A DNA stretch of 64,000 bases from a virus: the IMG/VR virus record IMGVR_UViG_3300050033_000890, positions 17,819 to 81,818 of that record. One strand, given 5' to 3'. The notes under the pieces were generated by a model, which saw nothing but the letters and a program-made list of their open reading frames with translations, did not search any database and was not told where the DNA came from. Within the stretch, counting starts at the first letter, position 1. Each line of letters opens with the position of its first letter. The position numbers and the translations under genes were made by a program. Shown one piece after another: positions 32,344-40,501 of this stretch.

Positions 32344-34275
32344 TTACGAACTCAGGCCGACGTAGGCGCTGAGCTGAACGAGCTCATCAGCCGGATGGAA
32401 GGTGAGGAACAGGTTGGCATGCCCAATCAGAGATTCGGCAGCGGTCGTGGTAATGGTCACCTGCGGATTCGAGATGTAACCACGTTGCTGCAGGGCCACC
32501 AGGCCGTTGTCCAGAGCGGTCTTGAGAGACACGAGCTGGAGGCCATCGAGCGAGCTGGCTCCGACAAACGGATCGCCGATCGCAAGCATGGTCGCAATGA
32601 CCAGGCCCTTGATGCGAACACGAAGCAGTTCGGTGTAATCGCTGATGTCCGTGGCGCAGGTGAAGTCGTGCAGCAGTGCGGGGTTGCTGTAGGAACCCTT
32701 GGTGCGGAGCACGTTGATGTTCGCCTGGGTCAAGGAGTCGAGCTGTCCGGGTGTGTAGATCAGACCCGGCAGCTGCTTGAGCGGCACCTTCTGGTTGGTC
32801 AGCGCGGTCTTCTCGTCGAGAGCCGAGCAGAAGCCGGCGACATAGTTGGCCAGATTGCTCACATAGTTGGTGGCATATCCATTCGACATGATGGCCTGAT
32901 CGGCCACAACGTGCAGGTACGCACCGATGTCGATGTTGTTCTGGTTGATGTCCTGCATGACGGTGCCGTCATACTGTCCGTTCTCGGTCTGGAAGAAGCC
33001 AGGTTGGCGATAGCCAGAGCTGTAGTCAAAGCAAAGGGCGTTCAAGCCGCTGGCGTTGGTCCCGACGGTGTAGGGGATGCCGAGCAGGCCGGCGCCGGGA
33101 TTTTGCACGTCGTCATTGGCGTTGTAAAGGGGCAGGAAGCCGACCCACCGGCGGACATCCACCAGCTTGTAGGTAGCGGGGACGGACGTGCCGATGAAAC
33201 CGATGCAGGTCTTGTCCAGCGTACTGATCGATGCGCAGAAGCTGGCGATTGCATAGCCCCAGTTGACTTCGGCAAAGCCGAGCGCCTGGCGCGCGGAAGC
33301 GGTCGCAACCGTCCCGGGCATCGCCGTAACTGCGCCGGCCGTGATCGGAATCGAAGTTCCGGCCACAGTCTGAGCGGTAAGTCCGGCGGGGAAGGTGGTA
33401 ACTTGGGCACCATTGGCCCAGGCATTGGCTTCCGAAGCCCACTGATAGGTCTGGTCGCCGTAGGCATCGCGCGCGATCAAAAGCCAATCGAGCGCGTTGG
33501 GGTTGGTTGCCGGGTTGTTGGTGGCTGTCGCTGTGTTGCCAGCCGAGTAGAAAGCCACATTCGGCGCATCGAACGTCGCGGCGGGAACCACAACTTCCTC
33601 AACCTGGAACCCTTGCAGAAGGTTGATTGCATCCAGAAAGGCAAGGTAGGTCTGACGGCCCGTCAAGCCGATGCCGGTGATGGCCGCGGTCAGGGTCGGA
33701 GGAGGAGTCGAAGTTGCACCGACCAACGCAGCTGCAGCCTGCACCGTGATCGCATTTGCGAAGGTGGCGCTGGCGCCCGTGCCGAGTTGAAGGCCGGTGT
33801 TGCCGGAGATGGTGCCGGCAATGGTGATGTCACCGTTGTCCGTGGTCTGGAGAGGATCGTTCGAATACTCCAGATCGCCCTGGTAGTACACGGCCACAAC
33901 GCCAGACTTGTACCAGATCTTGTAATCGGTGGCAGATGTCGCGGTGGCCTGCCCAAAGCTCAGTGAAAAGCCAGCAGTCGCACCGGTACCAGTCTCCACA
34001 CCGATGCCCGCCAGGACTTGAGGCTGAGCGCCCATACGGAACAGAATGACGTTGTCGGAGTTCGCAGCACATTCTTCCATCGAACGGATCAGGTTTCCGT
34101 TCAGACCGAATTGGAGAGCCGCCATCGCGCGGTTGGTGACCTGGTATGGCTGATTGATCACGCCCTGGTCGCATGTGCCGATAATCAGGATAGAGTGGTC
34201 CTGCGGCGGAGCGGCAGAGACGAGACCTCCGTCAACCGTGTTGACGATAATCCCAGGCAGGTTATTGAAGGCCAT
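32344..34275 (-). CDS. Tail sheath protein
   Basis: A 643-aa protein that polymerises around the tail tube and contracts on infection. The N-terminal SILIIGTCDQGVINQPYQV and GLNGNLIRSMEECAAN are typical of the sheath fold, where a protein-protein handshake domain and a D-x-G repeat start the sequence. The C-terminal part has LLHDFTCATDISDYTELLRV and VRIKGLVIATM, then a final GHANLFLTFHPADELVQL, as in sheath C-terminal domains. It shows that the tail is contractile. Residues 90-220 appear to be an inserted variable domain rich in G, A, T. The start follows a good AGGAG-like site. Confidence 0.85.
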   Translation of the reverse strand: MAFNNLPGIIVNTVDGGLVSAAPPQDHSILIIGTCDQGVINQPYQVTNRAMAALQFGLNGNLIRSMEECAANSDNVILFRMGAQPQVLAGIGVETGTGATAGFSLSFGQATATSATDYKIWYKSGVVAVYYQGDLEYSNDPLQTTDNGDITIAGTISGNTGLQLGTGASATFANAITVQAAAALVGATSTPPPTLTAAITGIGLTGRQTYLAFLDAINLLQGFQVEEVVVPAATFDAPNVAFYSAGNTATATNNPATNPNALDWLLIARDAYGDQTYQWASEANAWANGAQVTTFPAGLTAQTVAGTSIPITAGAVTAMPGTVATASARQALGFAEVNWGYAIASFCASISTLDKTCIGFIGTSVPATYKLVDVRRWVGFLPLYNANDDVQNPGAGLLGIPYTVGTNASGLNALCFDYSSGYRQPGFFQTENGQYDGTVMQDINQNNIDIGAYLHVVADQAIMSNGYATNYVSNLANYVAGFCSALDEKTALTNQKVPLKQLPGLIYTPGQLDSLTQANINVLRTKGSYSNPALLHDFTCATDISDYTELLRVRIKGLVIATMLAIGDPFVGASSLDGLQLVSLKTALDNGLVALQQRGYISNPQVTITTTAAESLIGHANLFLTFHPADELVQLSAYVGLSS

Positions 34276-34307
34276 TCTGTTTCTCCTCGTAGATCTCGGG
34301 TCAACAA

Positions 34308-34320
34308 ACTAACGGTTAGT
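34308..34320. repeat. 13-bp intergenic palindrome ACTAAC-G-GTTAGT
   Basis: Perfect six-base arms around one base, eight bases after the stop of the gene ending at 34328. One of a recurrent set. Confidence 0.6.
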
Positions 34321-34327
34321 CTGCAAC

Positions 34328-35050
34328 CTACACAGGGTTGGACACGGGGAATCGGAAACGTTCGTGTTCCGCGTTGTGTTGTTGAGCGGTGTCAAGTTCA
34401 ACGGTTTGAACGTCCCGCTTGATCTTGAAATTCAGAGTCAGGTCGGTAAGCTGCCGCTCTGTGAAGGTGTCAAGGAACTCCAGGCGGAATGAGTACCGAA
34501 GCCGACGGATTTGGAGTTCTTGATTCTCTTTCTCGTCGGACTTATCTTCCTGGCGCCCTGCGAACTTGAATTGCTGGACTCCGAATGCCTCGAAGAACTT
34601 GTAGTAATAGGCATACCGAATCAGAAAGCGATGAAACCATACGGCCAGGGAATTGGCCACAGAGTTGCTCTTCGACCAAACCTCAAACTCGACGGTGTAG
34701 TTCTCCCACCAGCCGTACTGCGCCAGGTTGTACCCTGCCTGGCTCGGAATTCTTGCGACGTTCCGAAGCATCGGCGAACGGGGGACGGTAGCGCCGTCAT
34801 TGCTGGTTGGCGCCATCTCCCCTGTGACTACGTGGAAAAGGATGACGTCGAACGCTGTGTCCGGCGCTGAAAGCCGTTCCTTCGGGAAGGTCTCCACGTA
34901 TTGGGGAGCTGTTCCCTCAGGAGCACCTTCGGTCTTGATGAACTCAGCGAGCGCCTGCCCTACGATCTGAAAGAACCCGTTGATGTCTGCTGCAGGCTTG
35001 CTCGATCGCAAAGGAGGCATGATCGAAGATGGCCTGAGAATTGCAGACAT
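34328..35050 (-). CDS. Tail completion / sheath-adjacent protein, unknown
   Basis: A 240-aa protein (MSAILRPSSIMPPLRSSKPAADINGFFQ...) encoded just upstream of the sheath gene, where tail-terminator or completion proteins usually lie. ATG 35048-35050 is preceded by GAGGAG at a good distance. It has an aromatic-rich helix (FHRFLIRYAYYYKFFEAFGV) and a C-terminal beta region (LQIRRLRYSFRLEFLDTF). A promoter-like TATACTAG box lies 40 bases upstream. No named family is recognised. Confidence 0.6.
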   Translation of the reverse strand: MSAILRPSSIMPPLRSSKPAADINGFFQIVGQALAEFIKTEGAPEGTAPQYVETFPKERLSAPDTAFDVILFHVVTGEMAPTSNDGATVPRSPMLRNVARIPSQAGYNLAQYGWWENYTVEFEVWSKSNSVANSLAVWFHRFLIRYAYYYKFFEAFGVQQFKFAGRQEDKSDEKENQELQIRRLRYSFRLEFLDTFTERQLTDLTLNFKIKRDVQTVELDTAQQHNAEHERFRFPVSNPV

Positions 35051-35086
35051 GCACACTCCTCGCGGGAAAAGCCCCGGCAATCCTGT

Positions 35087-35098
35087 CTAGTATAGGAA
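35087..35098 (-). promoter_or_regulatory. Extended -10-like promoter TTCCTATACTAG
   Basis: Starts 37 bases upstream of the tail-completion start codon, leaving room for a leader with GAGGAG. It shares GGACGTG plus TTCCTATACTAGA with the site at 12421. There is no recognisable -35 box. Confidence 0.6.
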
Positions 35099-35121
35099 GA
35101 CACGTCCAGACTGGTGATTGG

Positions 35122-35736
35122 CTACGCGGCCTTAGTTAGAGCGAGGGCTCGGCCTGCGAAGTTGTCGGTCCTTTGATGGTGATCTTTGCACAAGCACTGA
35201 CCATTGGAGAGCTCGTATCGCAGCTCTGGAAACTCGGTCCAAGATTGAATGTGATGGGCCTGAAGAGGTCCAGAACACGTCTCATCTTCCAACGCACAGA
35301 TGTTGCCAGCTTGATTGAAGACGGATTCCTTCCACAGTCTGTATTCCACAGTCTGCATGGCGTTTTGGCGTTCGCGATAGTGTTCTTTCGAAAGTCCACC
35401 CTTCCAAAGATGGGACTTCTCACCACGCCTGGCCTCTGCCATTTTGAGACGAGTTTCGATAGATTTAGGTCGACCAAGGTTGATGAGGCGCCGAGATTCG
35501 CGAAAAGCTTCCGTTGTAGGCCGAAGTGAGTGCCAGGGTTTGCGACCTTTCATCTTTGCGCTGGCTTTTGCACGAGCTTCTAGCGAACGGGAGTTGGCAT
35601 AATGTTCTTCTGAGCGGAGCTTTGCTGCAACAGACATCCTTGCTCTTGTTTCAGGAGAACGTGTTCGACCCTTCTGAAACTGGCGAATGAGGTCTTTGGC
35701 TTCCTCACTCATCGGTATTCCCTTTGGTCTTGCCAT
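35122..35736 (-). CDS. NUMOD3-HNH homing endonuclease
   Basis: A 204-aa homing endonuclease candidate. N-terminal helix-loop repeats of the NUMOD3 type (EEAKDLIRQFQKGRTRSPET, SRSLEARAKASAKMKGRK and SIETRLKMAEARRGEKS) bind DNA. The C-terminal HNH core has C-x8-C-like CALEDETCSGPLQAHHIQSW and LCKDHHQRT. The region is AT-richer than its neighbours and lies between two structural genes with a promoter box after it, as expected for a free-standing homing gene. The start is ATG 35734-35736 (MARPKGIPMSEEA). Confidence 0.85.
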   Translation of the reverse strand: MARPKGIPMSEEAKDLIRQFQKGRTRSPETRARMSVAAKLRSEEHYANSRSLEARAKASAKMKGRKPWHSLRPTTEAFRESRRLINLGRPKSIETRLKMAEARRGEKSHLWKGGLSKEHYRERQNAMQTVEYRLWKESVFNQAGNICALEDETCSGPLQAHHIQSWTEFPELRYELSNGQCLCKDHHQRTDNFAGRALALTKAA

Positions 35737-35764
35737 CGCCTTATTATACCATATCACGTTGATT

Positions 35765-36349
35765 CTAAACGTTTTCTTTTTCCAATCCAAGCTCCCAAAA
35801 CTCGACACGCCCGTTGTCGCCGTGTGTCGGCACTACCGAGAGGACCTTCCATTTGACCGTCCGGGTAAAACGCCCGCTGGAATCGGTGATGGAGTTGCCT
35901 TCCGGATCGACCTTCGTTTCATAGAGTTTGTCGTAGGCCTTGGCAGTCTGGAGGGTGTACCTTTCGTAGTCGGGATAGACCTGGCTGCCGTCATCCCGAA
36001 AGACTTCCACATAGGCGGTGCATCGGTTCTGATCGGTGTAGCCCATGGCATTCTGGGGATACTCACCAGTGGCCAGGACTCCAGGCTTGTAGACAGGAGC
36101 CACGCCGCGGTAGAGCGCCATGAGCTCCTGGGTCTCAAAGAACTGCCAGCCTTCGCCTTGGCAATACCGACAGTTGGGCCGGATGCTGCCTCCTGTCTTT
36201 GTGTCCCAGCAGCCGGGGCAGGATGTGTTGGTCATCCGGCGCAGAATTACAGTGCGGCCCTGGCCGACGATCTCCTCGCTGCCATGAATGACCGAGTGAA
36301 GCTCCTCGCGCAGATCGATGGTGGCCGAGATGTCCCGGTAGAAGTCCAC
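35765..36349 (-). CDS. Head-tail connector candidate with zinc-ribbon segment
   Basis: A 194-aa protein between the tail-completion and neck-like genes. Residues about 42-70 have CPGCWDTKTGG and CRYCQGEGW, a C-x2-C...C-x2-C zinc-binding pair. The rest is mixed alpha/beta with Y-rich segments. By position it is a neck or head-completion protein. A zinc ribbon in such a protein is known from other large phages but the family is not identified here. Confidence 0.55.
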   Translation of the reverse strand: MDFYRDISATIDLREELHSVIHGSEEIVGQGRTVILRRMTNTSCPGCWDTKTGGSIRPNCRYCQGEGWQFFETQELMALYRGVAPVYKPGVLATGEYPQNAMGYTDQNRCTAYVEVFRDDGSQVYPDYERYTLQTAKAYDKLYETKVDPEGNSITDSSGRFTRTVKWKVLSVVPTHGDNGRVEFWELGLEKENV

Positions 36350-36367
36350 AGTTCCACTCCAGTCCTC

Positions 36368-37099
36368 TTACTGTCCCATCGCGTACGGATAGAACTGGGA
36401 GACGGGAAAGCCCGGCTGGTAGACGCCGATGCGCATAGAGGACATTGGCGGGGAGCACGTCGGGGATGCGAAGAACTTGATAGGCTTGCCGCGGCCGCCG
36501 GTCGGAGATCCGGGGTCCATCGAACTGGCATTGGCTCCCATGCCGTTGGCGAACCAGGTGCGTGCCGGTGTGCGCTCAGCCCAGTCCAGAACGCCTTTTG
36601 CTGCGAAGTGGAAGTCTGGACGGCCGCCGGGCATCACCCGACCGCCGCTGCGGAGAACCACCTCGTAGAGTTTGAGAGAATCCTCGAACTCTGCCAGACG
36701 CTGCTTATTGTCCGCCTTGCGATCGACGGAGAAGTTTGCCAGCACATGAGCGCCGGGGCCCAGCAGCGAGACTACGTTCAACATCAGATCGCGGGATGCC
36801 AGGGCCGTCACGTACTGCAAGCGGCTGCCTATCAGGCGAGTGTGCTGCAGCCCGGAAAGCGGGACGCGCGCCGCAGTGATCAGGTCCGCTTCATTACTGG
36901 ACCGGTAGATCTGGCAGGCGATGGTGATGTCGGAAAGCTTCTTCAGTGTCGGGCCTGCGGCCAGACGGACCATATCGATGGTCGAGTAATACGGGGTGAT
37001 CTGGCTGATGAAGTCGAAGGTCACGTCCTTCATCAAGGTCGCGCCATTCATCAGCTTGATGCCCTTGGGCAACGAGATGTGGAAGATCAGATTCTGCAT
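36368..37099 (-). CDS. Virion structural protein, unknown
   Basis: A 243-aa protein. The longer open frame (to 37276) is rejected because ATG 37097-37099 gives MQNLIFHISLPKGIKL just after GAGCTCC-like sequence, and the upstream part overlaps another gene out of frame. It has a helical middle (RKADNKQRLAEFEDSLKLYE) and a P/G/S-rich C-terminus. By neighbourhood it is a neck or tail-completion protein. Confidence 0.55.
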   Translation of the reverse strand: MQNLIFHISLPKGIKLMNGATLMKDVTFDFISQITPYYSTIDMVRLAAGPTLKKLSDITIACQIYRSSNEADLITAARVPLSGLQHTRLIGSRLQYVTALASRDLMLNVVSLLGPGAHVLANFSVDRKADNKQRLAEFEDSLKLYEVVLRSGGRVMPGGRPDFHFAAKGVLDWAERTPARTWFANGMGANASSMDPGSPTGGRGKPIKFFASPTCSPPMSSMRIGVYQPGFPVSQFYPYAMGQ

Positions 37100-37101
37100 A
37101 G

Positions 37102-37407
37102 TTAGGAGCTCGTGGGCAGTGTGATCACCATATTGAATTGGAAGACAATCACCGTCCCACTCCCATTCATGAGCACGAGATTGTAGGTATTCGGCAACAG
37201 GTTGAGAAGCCAGTTTCCGGTCGAATCCAACTGGTAGGCTCCTCGAGCATAGGCCGGGTCGGTGTTGCCAACACACCAGTCTGAGCTGAGGAATGCGTAG
37301 AGGACGAAGCTTGGAAGGTTGGGATAGGAGGGTCTGAGCGCCCCGCTCGCGCCGTAGTCCTGGCTGACAGGAACGGTATAGGAAAGCGGGCTGCCAACAC
37401 TGCTCAT
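37102..37407 (-). CDS. Small structural protein, unknown
   Basis: A 101-aa beta-rich protein (MSSVGSPLSYTVPVSQDYG..., ending VIVFQFNMVITLPTSS). Its ATG overlaps the stop of the upstream gene as TAATG, so it is translationally coupled to the holin-like gene. The repeated hydrophobic beta pattern with STGNWLLNLLPNTYNLVL resembles small beta-sandwich domains found on tails. No family was recognised. Confidence 0.5.
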   Translation of the reverse strand: MSSVGSPLSYTVPVSQDYGASGALRPSYPNLPSFVLYAFLSSDWCVGNTDPAYARGAYQLDSTGNWLLNLLPNTYNLVLMNGSGTVIVFQFNMVITLPTSS

Positions 37408-37724
37408 TACAGTCTCCAGAACTCCGGAATACGCAGAAACCCGGTCGTGACTGGACCTGATGGAACCGCAGGAACCAGTTTCTTGATCTCCAGCACAGCG
37501 TTCAGAAGGTGTTCGAAGTGATAGGCGATGAAACCCAGAACGATTCCACCTCCGGTCAAGACCCACTGAAACCGTTCGGTCACGCGAAGCCGCTTGCCTT
37601 GTGCATGTACTGTTGCTGTCAGGTCCTGAAACCTGCCGGGCTGGCCTTCGATACCAATGAAGACTGCGTGAATCTCTCGAACTTTGGTCAAAAGCTCGGT
37701 TTCAGCTGCTTGAGAAAGGGCCAT
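37407..37724 (-). CDS. XhlA-like holin candidate (one TM segment)
   Basis: A 105-aa protein with an N-terminal amphipathic helix (ETELLTKVREIHAVFIGIEG), basic linker, and one transmembrane segment (FQWVLTGGGIVLGFIAYHF) near residues 50-70. The layout resembles XhlA-type haemolysin/holin proteins. Its transcript begins at a promoter-like box 55 bases upstream, with a stable hairpin in the leader. It lies away from the main lysis genes, so it may alternatively be a membrane anchor. Confidence 0.45.
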   Translation of the reverse strand: MALSQAAETELLTKVREIHAVFIGIEGQPGRFQDLTATVHAQGKRLRVTERFQWVLTGGGIVLGFIAYHFEHLLNAVLEIKKLVPAVPSGPVTTGFLRIPEFWRL

Positions 37725-37749
37725 GGGTGGACGTCCTAGAGGGAGGATG

Positions 37750-37770
37750 GAGGGAGCACACCGCTCCCTC
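37750..37770 (-). other. Leader hairpin upstream of the holin-like gene
   Basis: GAGGGAGC and GCTCCCTC form an eight-base-pair stem with a five-base loop inside the 55-base leader. Confidence 0.5.
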
Positions 37771-37778
37771 AGTCGTGT

Positions 37779-37790
37779 CTAGTATAGGAA
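37779..37790 (-). promoter_or_regulatory. Extended -10-like promoter TTCCTATACTAG
   Basis: Identical twelve-base core, in the gap before the gene starting at 37724, followed by the leader hairpin. Confidence 0.6.
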
Positions 37791-37800
37791 GATGGCTTCT

Positions 37801-38448
37801 TTATGCGCTGACCGTGCGCGCGGCGGAATTGTCGTCCTCGGTCACCGTGAAGGTGGCGAGATTGCTTCCGTCAAGCCGCAAAAACGACAGGACTTTCGGA
37901 TTCTGTGTCTTGTCGACAATCCAGGTTCCCAAAACAGTGTCGTGAATGTCGGTGAGAAATTGAACCAGCGCGGTGACATCGGACTGGGCGGCGGGAATAG
38001 CCGGCAAGTTGGCCGTCTTGGCCTGGATGGCCAGGATGACGGACGATGTATTGGGGTTGATCGTCGCCAGATCCGTGAGATGAGCTACGGTCGCGTCCTT
38101 GGCGACGGTCGCATTGAGAGCCGCGGTGGCGTTGAGTGCCACCGGCCCGGGGATGTTGGTGTCACCCAGCCGGATCTGATCAAGGTACTGGCCATTGACG
38201 GTGTTGCCGTCGGCAGCGTAGGAAACAACTGCCAGATAGTCACCATTCAGCATGCCGGCCGTATTCCACGCATAGGAGTAGACCAGGCAGGTTCCGGCAA
38301 CCAGAGTCATCGCCGCGGCCGTCACAACAGCCGCACCTGTTGTCAGGTTGATCACCGTGACGAGGGGCGCCGTGGTCACAGAAGGAGTCGTGCCGTTTGC
38401 GTGCGAAAGGGAGAAGACGATTTGGTGTGTATCACCTGGATAGATCAT
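37801..38448 (-). CDS. Structural protein with A/T/V-rich repeats
   Basis: A 215-aa protein. The start at ATG 38446-38448 (MIYPGDTHQIVFSL) is chosen because GGAG lies five bases before it. The upstream ATG at 38464-38466 lies against a terminator-like hairpin with no ribosome site. The N-terminal half is beta-rich; residues about 105-140 repeat ALNATVAKDATVAHL, a trimeric fibre-like helix pattern. This architecture is common in small fibres and decoration proteins. Confidence 0.5.
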   Translation of the reverse strand: MIYPGDTHQIVFSLSHANGTTPSVTTAPLVTVINLTTGAAVVTAAAMTLVAGTCLVYSYAWNTAGMLNGDYLAVVSYAADGNTVNGQYLDQIRLGDTNIPGPVALNATAALNATVAKDATVAHLTDLATINPNTSSVILAIQAKTANLPAIPAAQSDVTALVQFLTDIHDTVLGTWIVDKTQNPKVLSFLRLDGSNLATFTVTEDDNSAARTVSA

Positions 38449-38471
38449 GAAGGCTCCGGTGGACATGAAAC

Positions 38472-38497
38472 AAGAGGGCGGGATTAGCCGCCCTCTT
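38472..38497 (-). terminator. Rho-independent-like terminator
   Basis: AAGAGGGCGG and CCGCCCTCTT form a ten-base-pair stem with a six-base loop, followed on the minus strand by GTTTC. It sits after the gene ending at 38547. Confidence 0.55.
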
Positions 38498-38526
38498 GCT
38501 TGTTGAAGATCACTGCACGCGATCCA

Positions 38527-38539
38527 CCTAACTGTTAGG
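38527..38539. repeat. 13-bp intergenic palindrome CCTAAC-T-GTTAGG
   Basis: Perfect six-base arms, eight bases after the stop at 38547. Confidence 0.6.
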
Positions 38540-38546
38540 CCGGTCG

Positions 38547-38891
38547 TTACTTCTTGGACACGAGGGATGCGATGAAGCCGCCGATCGATCCGAAGCCCTT
38601 CACGGCTGCTTCAATGGCGGTGATCACACTGTTGTCCAGACCTGCGTCCGAGAGCGACTGCTTCTGGGCAGCAGTGCCTGTGGTGATGACCGAAGCAATC
38701 TCGCCCAACGCGGCATAGCCGAGATCGGCCAGAGAGGTTGCAACCCCACCGTATGTCGGGACTTCGGGAAGAACCTCATCCACAACGGTCTTGGTGGCTT
38801 CGATCTTGGCAATGTCGGCGGGCGCATTGTTGGCCACCCATTTGAAGGCGGTGGCGAAGGCGTGTCCGAGGGACTTGAATGAAATGCTCAT
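38547..38891 (-). CDS. Small protein in lysis region, unknown
   Basis: A 114-aa protein (MSISFKSLGHAFATAFKWVANNAPAD...), mostly helical with Ala/Gly/Ser-rich C-terminal FGSIGGFIASLVSKK. It starts at ATG 38889-38891 with AGGAG ten bases upstream; the longer frame upstream overlaps another gene and is rejected. The C-terminal segment could be weakly membrane-associated. It follows the coiled-coil membrane protein gene and may belong to the lysis set. Confidence 0.45.
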   Translation of the reverse strand: MSISFKSLGHAFATAFKWVANNAPADIAKIEATKTVVDEVLPEVPTYGGVATSLADLGYAALGEIASVITTGTAAQKQSLSDAGLDNSVITAIEAAVKGFGSIGGFIASLVSKK

Positions 38892-38943
38892 AACGGGTGT
38901 ATCTCCTATCGTGAGTGTGGCGCGTTGGTCCGAACTACCAAAG

Positions 38944-39798
38944 CTACTTGGCTGCTGGCCGGCGAGTGAGGGGTTTGGCGATGTGCGTGACAGCTGCTTT
39001 GACGGTCTGGACGGTTGCACCTGGGGCGACTGAGGACAGGTAGTAGTGCATCTCGATTGCGTCGGTGGCGAGTTGGGCCCCGAACACGGTGTAGGCCTTG
39101 ACGGCTCCCCAGAATCCAGGGTGAAGCATCTTGTCGACCTTGCGATCCAGATTGTCAGCAGTGTGAGCAACGGAACCAGCTGTGAGAGCAATTTGATGAG
39201 TACCGTCATTGATGTTCTTCAGAGTTGCCGGAATATTTGGATCGGCAAGATCCTTGCTGGCCTGCTGGGCCATGTTCGATGCGGATGTGGCGGCGGCGGC
39301 GGTGGCGACCAAGGCTGGTTTGAGCGTGGTCGTCGTGTCAGTAATGTCGTTCGTAATGGTGGTCAGATCGGCGTCGAGACCGTCTGAGGTCTTGCGGAAT
39401 GAGGCAAGCAGCGCATCGGTGCGGTCAAAGGTTCCGTTCGCGCGGGCAGCCAGGATAGGAACTTCGTTATCCCAGAACTGGCGTTGGGAAGTAGCGGCCA
39501 GGCGCGCTTCCTTCGCGGTGAGACCTGCCTCAACAATGAGGTGGTTAGTGTTGTTGCCCACAACATGTACCTGCTGTTGGGTGTCAACGATGAAGTTCTT
39601 GGCCGCCGCGTCAGTGGCTTCCAGGCCAATGGTTGCCTTGCGAGCTTCGAGGCCGGCCAAACCGAGACAAACACAAAGGAACGCAAACGGAACTGCGAAG
39701 ACGGCAACCTTCACAAAAGGCATGAACCACGCCGGAAGCTTGAACTTCTGGCGGGATCTCAGTGCTCGTTCTTGAAAGCGAGGATGAAAGCGTCTCAT
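38944..39798 (-). CDS. Membrane-anchored coiled-coil protein, possible spanin
   Basis: A 284-aa protein with a basic N-terminus, one transmembrane segment at about 29-50 (VAVFAVPFAFLCVCLGLAGL), then a long periplasmic-type helical region rich in T, A and D (residues 60-230). A membrane anchor followed by a coiled coil next to an endolysin and holin candidate fits an inner-membrane spanin. Its length exceeds a typical i-spanin, so another virion or membrane role is possible. It is coupled to the holin-like gene by a shared junction. Confidence 0.45.
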   Translation of the reverse strand: MRRFHPRFQERALRSRQKFKLPAWFMPFVKVAVFAVPFAFLCVCLGLAGLEARKATIGLEATDAAAKNFIVDTQQQVHVVGNNTNHLIVEAGLTAKEARLAATSQRQFWDNEVPILAARANGTFDRTDALLASFRKTSDGLDADLTTITNDITDTTTTLKPALVATAAAATSASNMAQQASKDLADPNIPATLKNINDGTHQIALTAGSVAHTADNLDRKVDKMLHPGFWGAVKAYTVFGAQLATDAIEMHYYLSSVAPGATVQTVKAAVTHIAKPLTRRPAAK

Positions 39799-40031
39799 TA
39801 CGCGCCTGCCACTGCGGGTGTTGGGGGTGTTGGGGTGTTGCCGCCGCTCGCGTTCAGAGCGAGCATCAGCGCGCCGTTGGTGCCTGCAAACAGGCCCCAG
39901 AGCTTCGTGCTCAAGTCTGCAAATGCAGGTTGAACGGAAGCCCCGATCGCGGCGGCGAAGAAGAGAACGTCCAAACCGAGAACGATCGCAATGGAAGCGT
40001 TCCGGGTTGTCAGATCGATCCTGTATGCCAT
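39798..40031 (-). CDS. Holin candidate (two TM segments)
   Basis: A 77-aa protein with two hydrophobic segments, IAIVLGLDVLFFAAAIGASV and LWGLFAGTNGALMLAL, separated by a short polar turn, and a P/T-rich tail. Size and placement immediately downstream of an endolysin-like gene fit a class II holin, which would permeabilise the inner membrane at the end of infection. Confidence 0.55.
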   Translation of the reverse strand: MAYRIDLTTRNASIAIVLGLDVLFFAAAIGASVQPAFADLSTKLWGLFAGTNGALMLALNASGGNTPTPPTPAVAGA

Positions 40032-40040
40032 GAAGGTCTC

Positions 40041-40493
40041 CTACTTGACTTCCACTGGGGTGTACACGGTTGCGGCGCCGGTGTGGCCGATGAATGCCTG
40101 GCGCCTGGGTGGATTGAGGCGGTCGATCTGAATGTGAACGCAGGCCGGAACTTCAGCCTTGTTCTTCTCGAGGATGACCTTGTCGAAGGGAAGCTTGCTT
40201 TCGAGACGCAGCCAGTCGAACAGAACTTGCATGGAGACTGCGGGCGCATCGACATCGACGGCGGCGTGGCCGCCGATGCAAAGGTGGAAGGAAGCTGTCT
40301 TGCCGCCGACCTGGGCGTTGTGGTCAGGATCGCGGTAGCTGTCATGAACGCGGACAGTTCCGAACTTGTCGTGGATGGGTTCGAGAACCTTCTCGCAGAG
40401 GAAGGTGACGTTCTCGATGACGTGCGAGTCAGCGCCTGCCAGGACATTCAGTCCGGGTTCAGTGTCTGCGAAGTGCGGTGTAAGTTGTGACAT
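40041..40493 (-). CDS. M15-family peptidase endolysin
   Basis: A 150-aa peptidoglycan peptidase (D-Ala-D-Ala carboxypeptidase/endopeptidase fold). It has the M15 signature: SYRDPDHNAQVGG at about 52-64, SFH with His at about 70, GGHAAVDVD with the Asp ligands at about 80-82, and VHIQID with His at about 120. These residues bind one zinc. It lies directly before the holin candidate, so it is likely the lysis enzyme. The start is ATG 40491-40493, six bases after AGGA; the longer frame is less likely. Confidence 0.8.
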   Translation of the reverse strand: MSQLTPHFADTEPGLNVLAGADSHVIENVTFLCEKVLEPIHDKFGTVRVHDSYRDPDHNAQVGGKTASFHLCIGGHAAVDVDAPAVSMQVLFDWLRLESKLPFDKVILEKNKAEVPACVHIQIDRLNPPRRQAFIGHTGAATVYTPVEVK

Positions 40494-40501
40494 GTCATTT
40501 C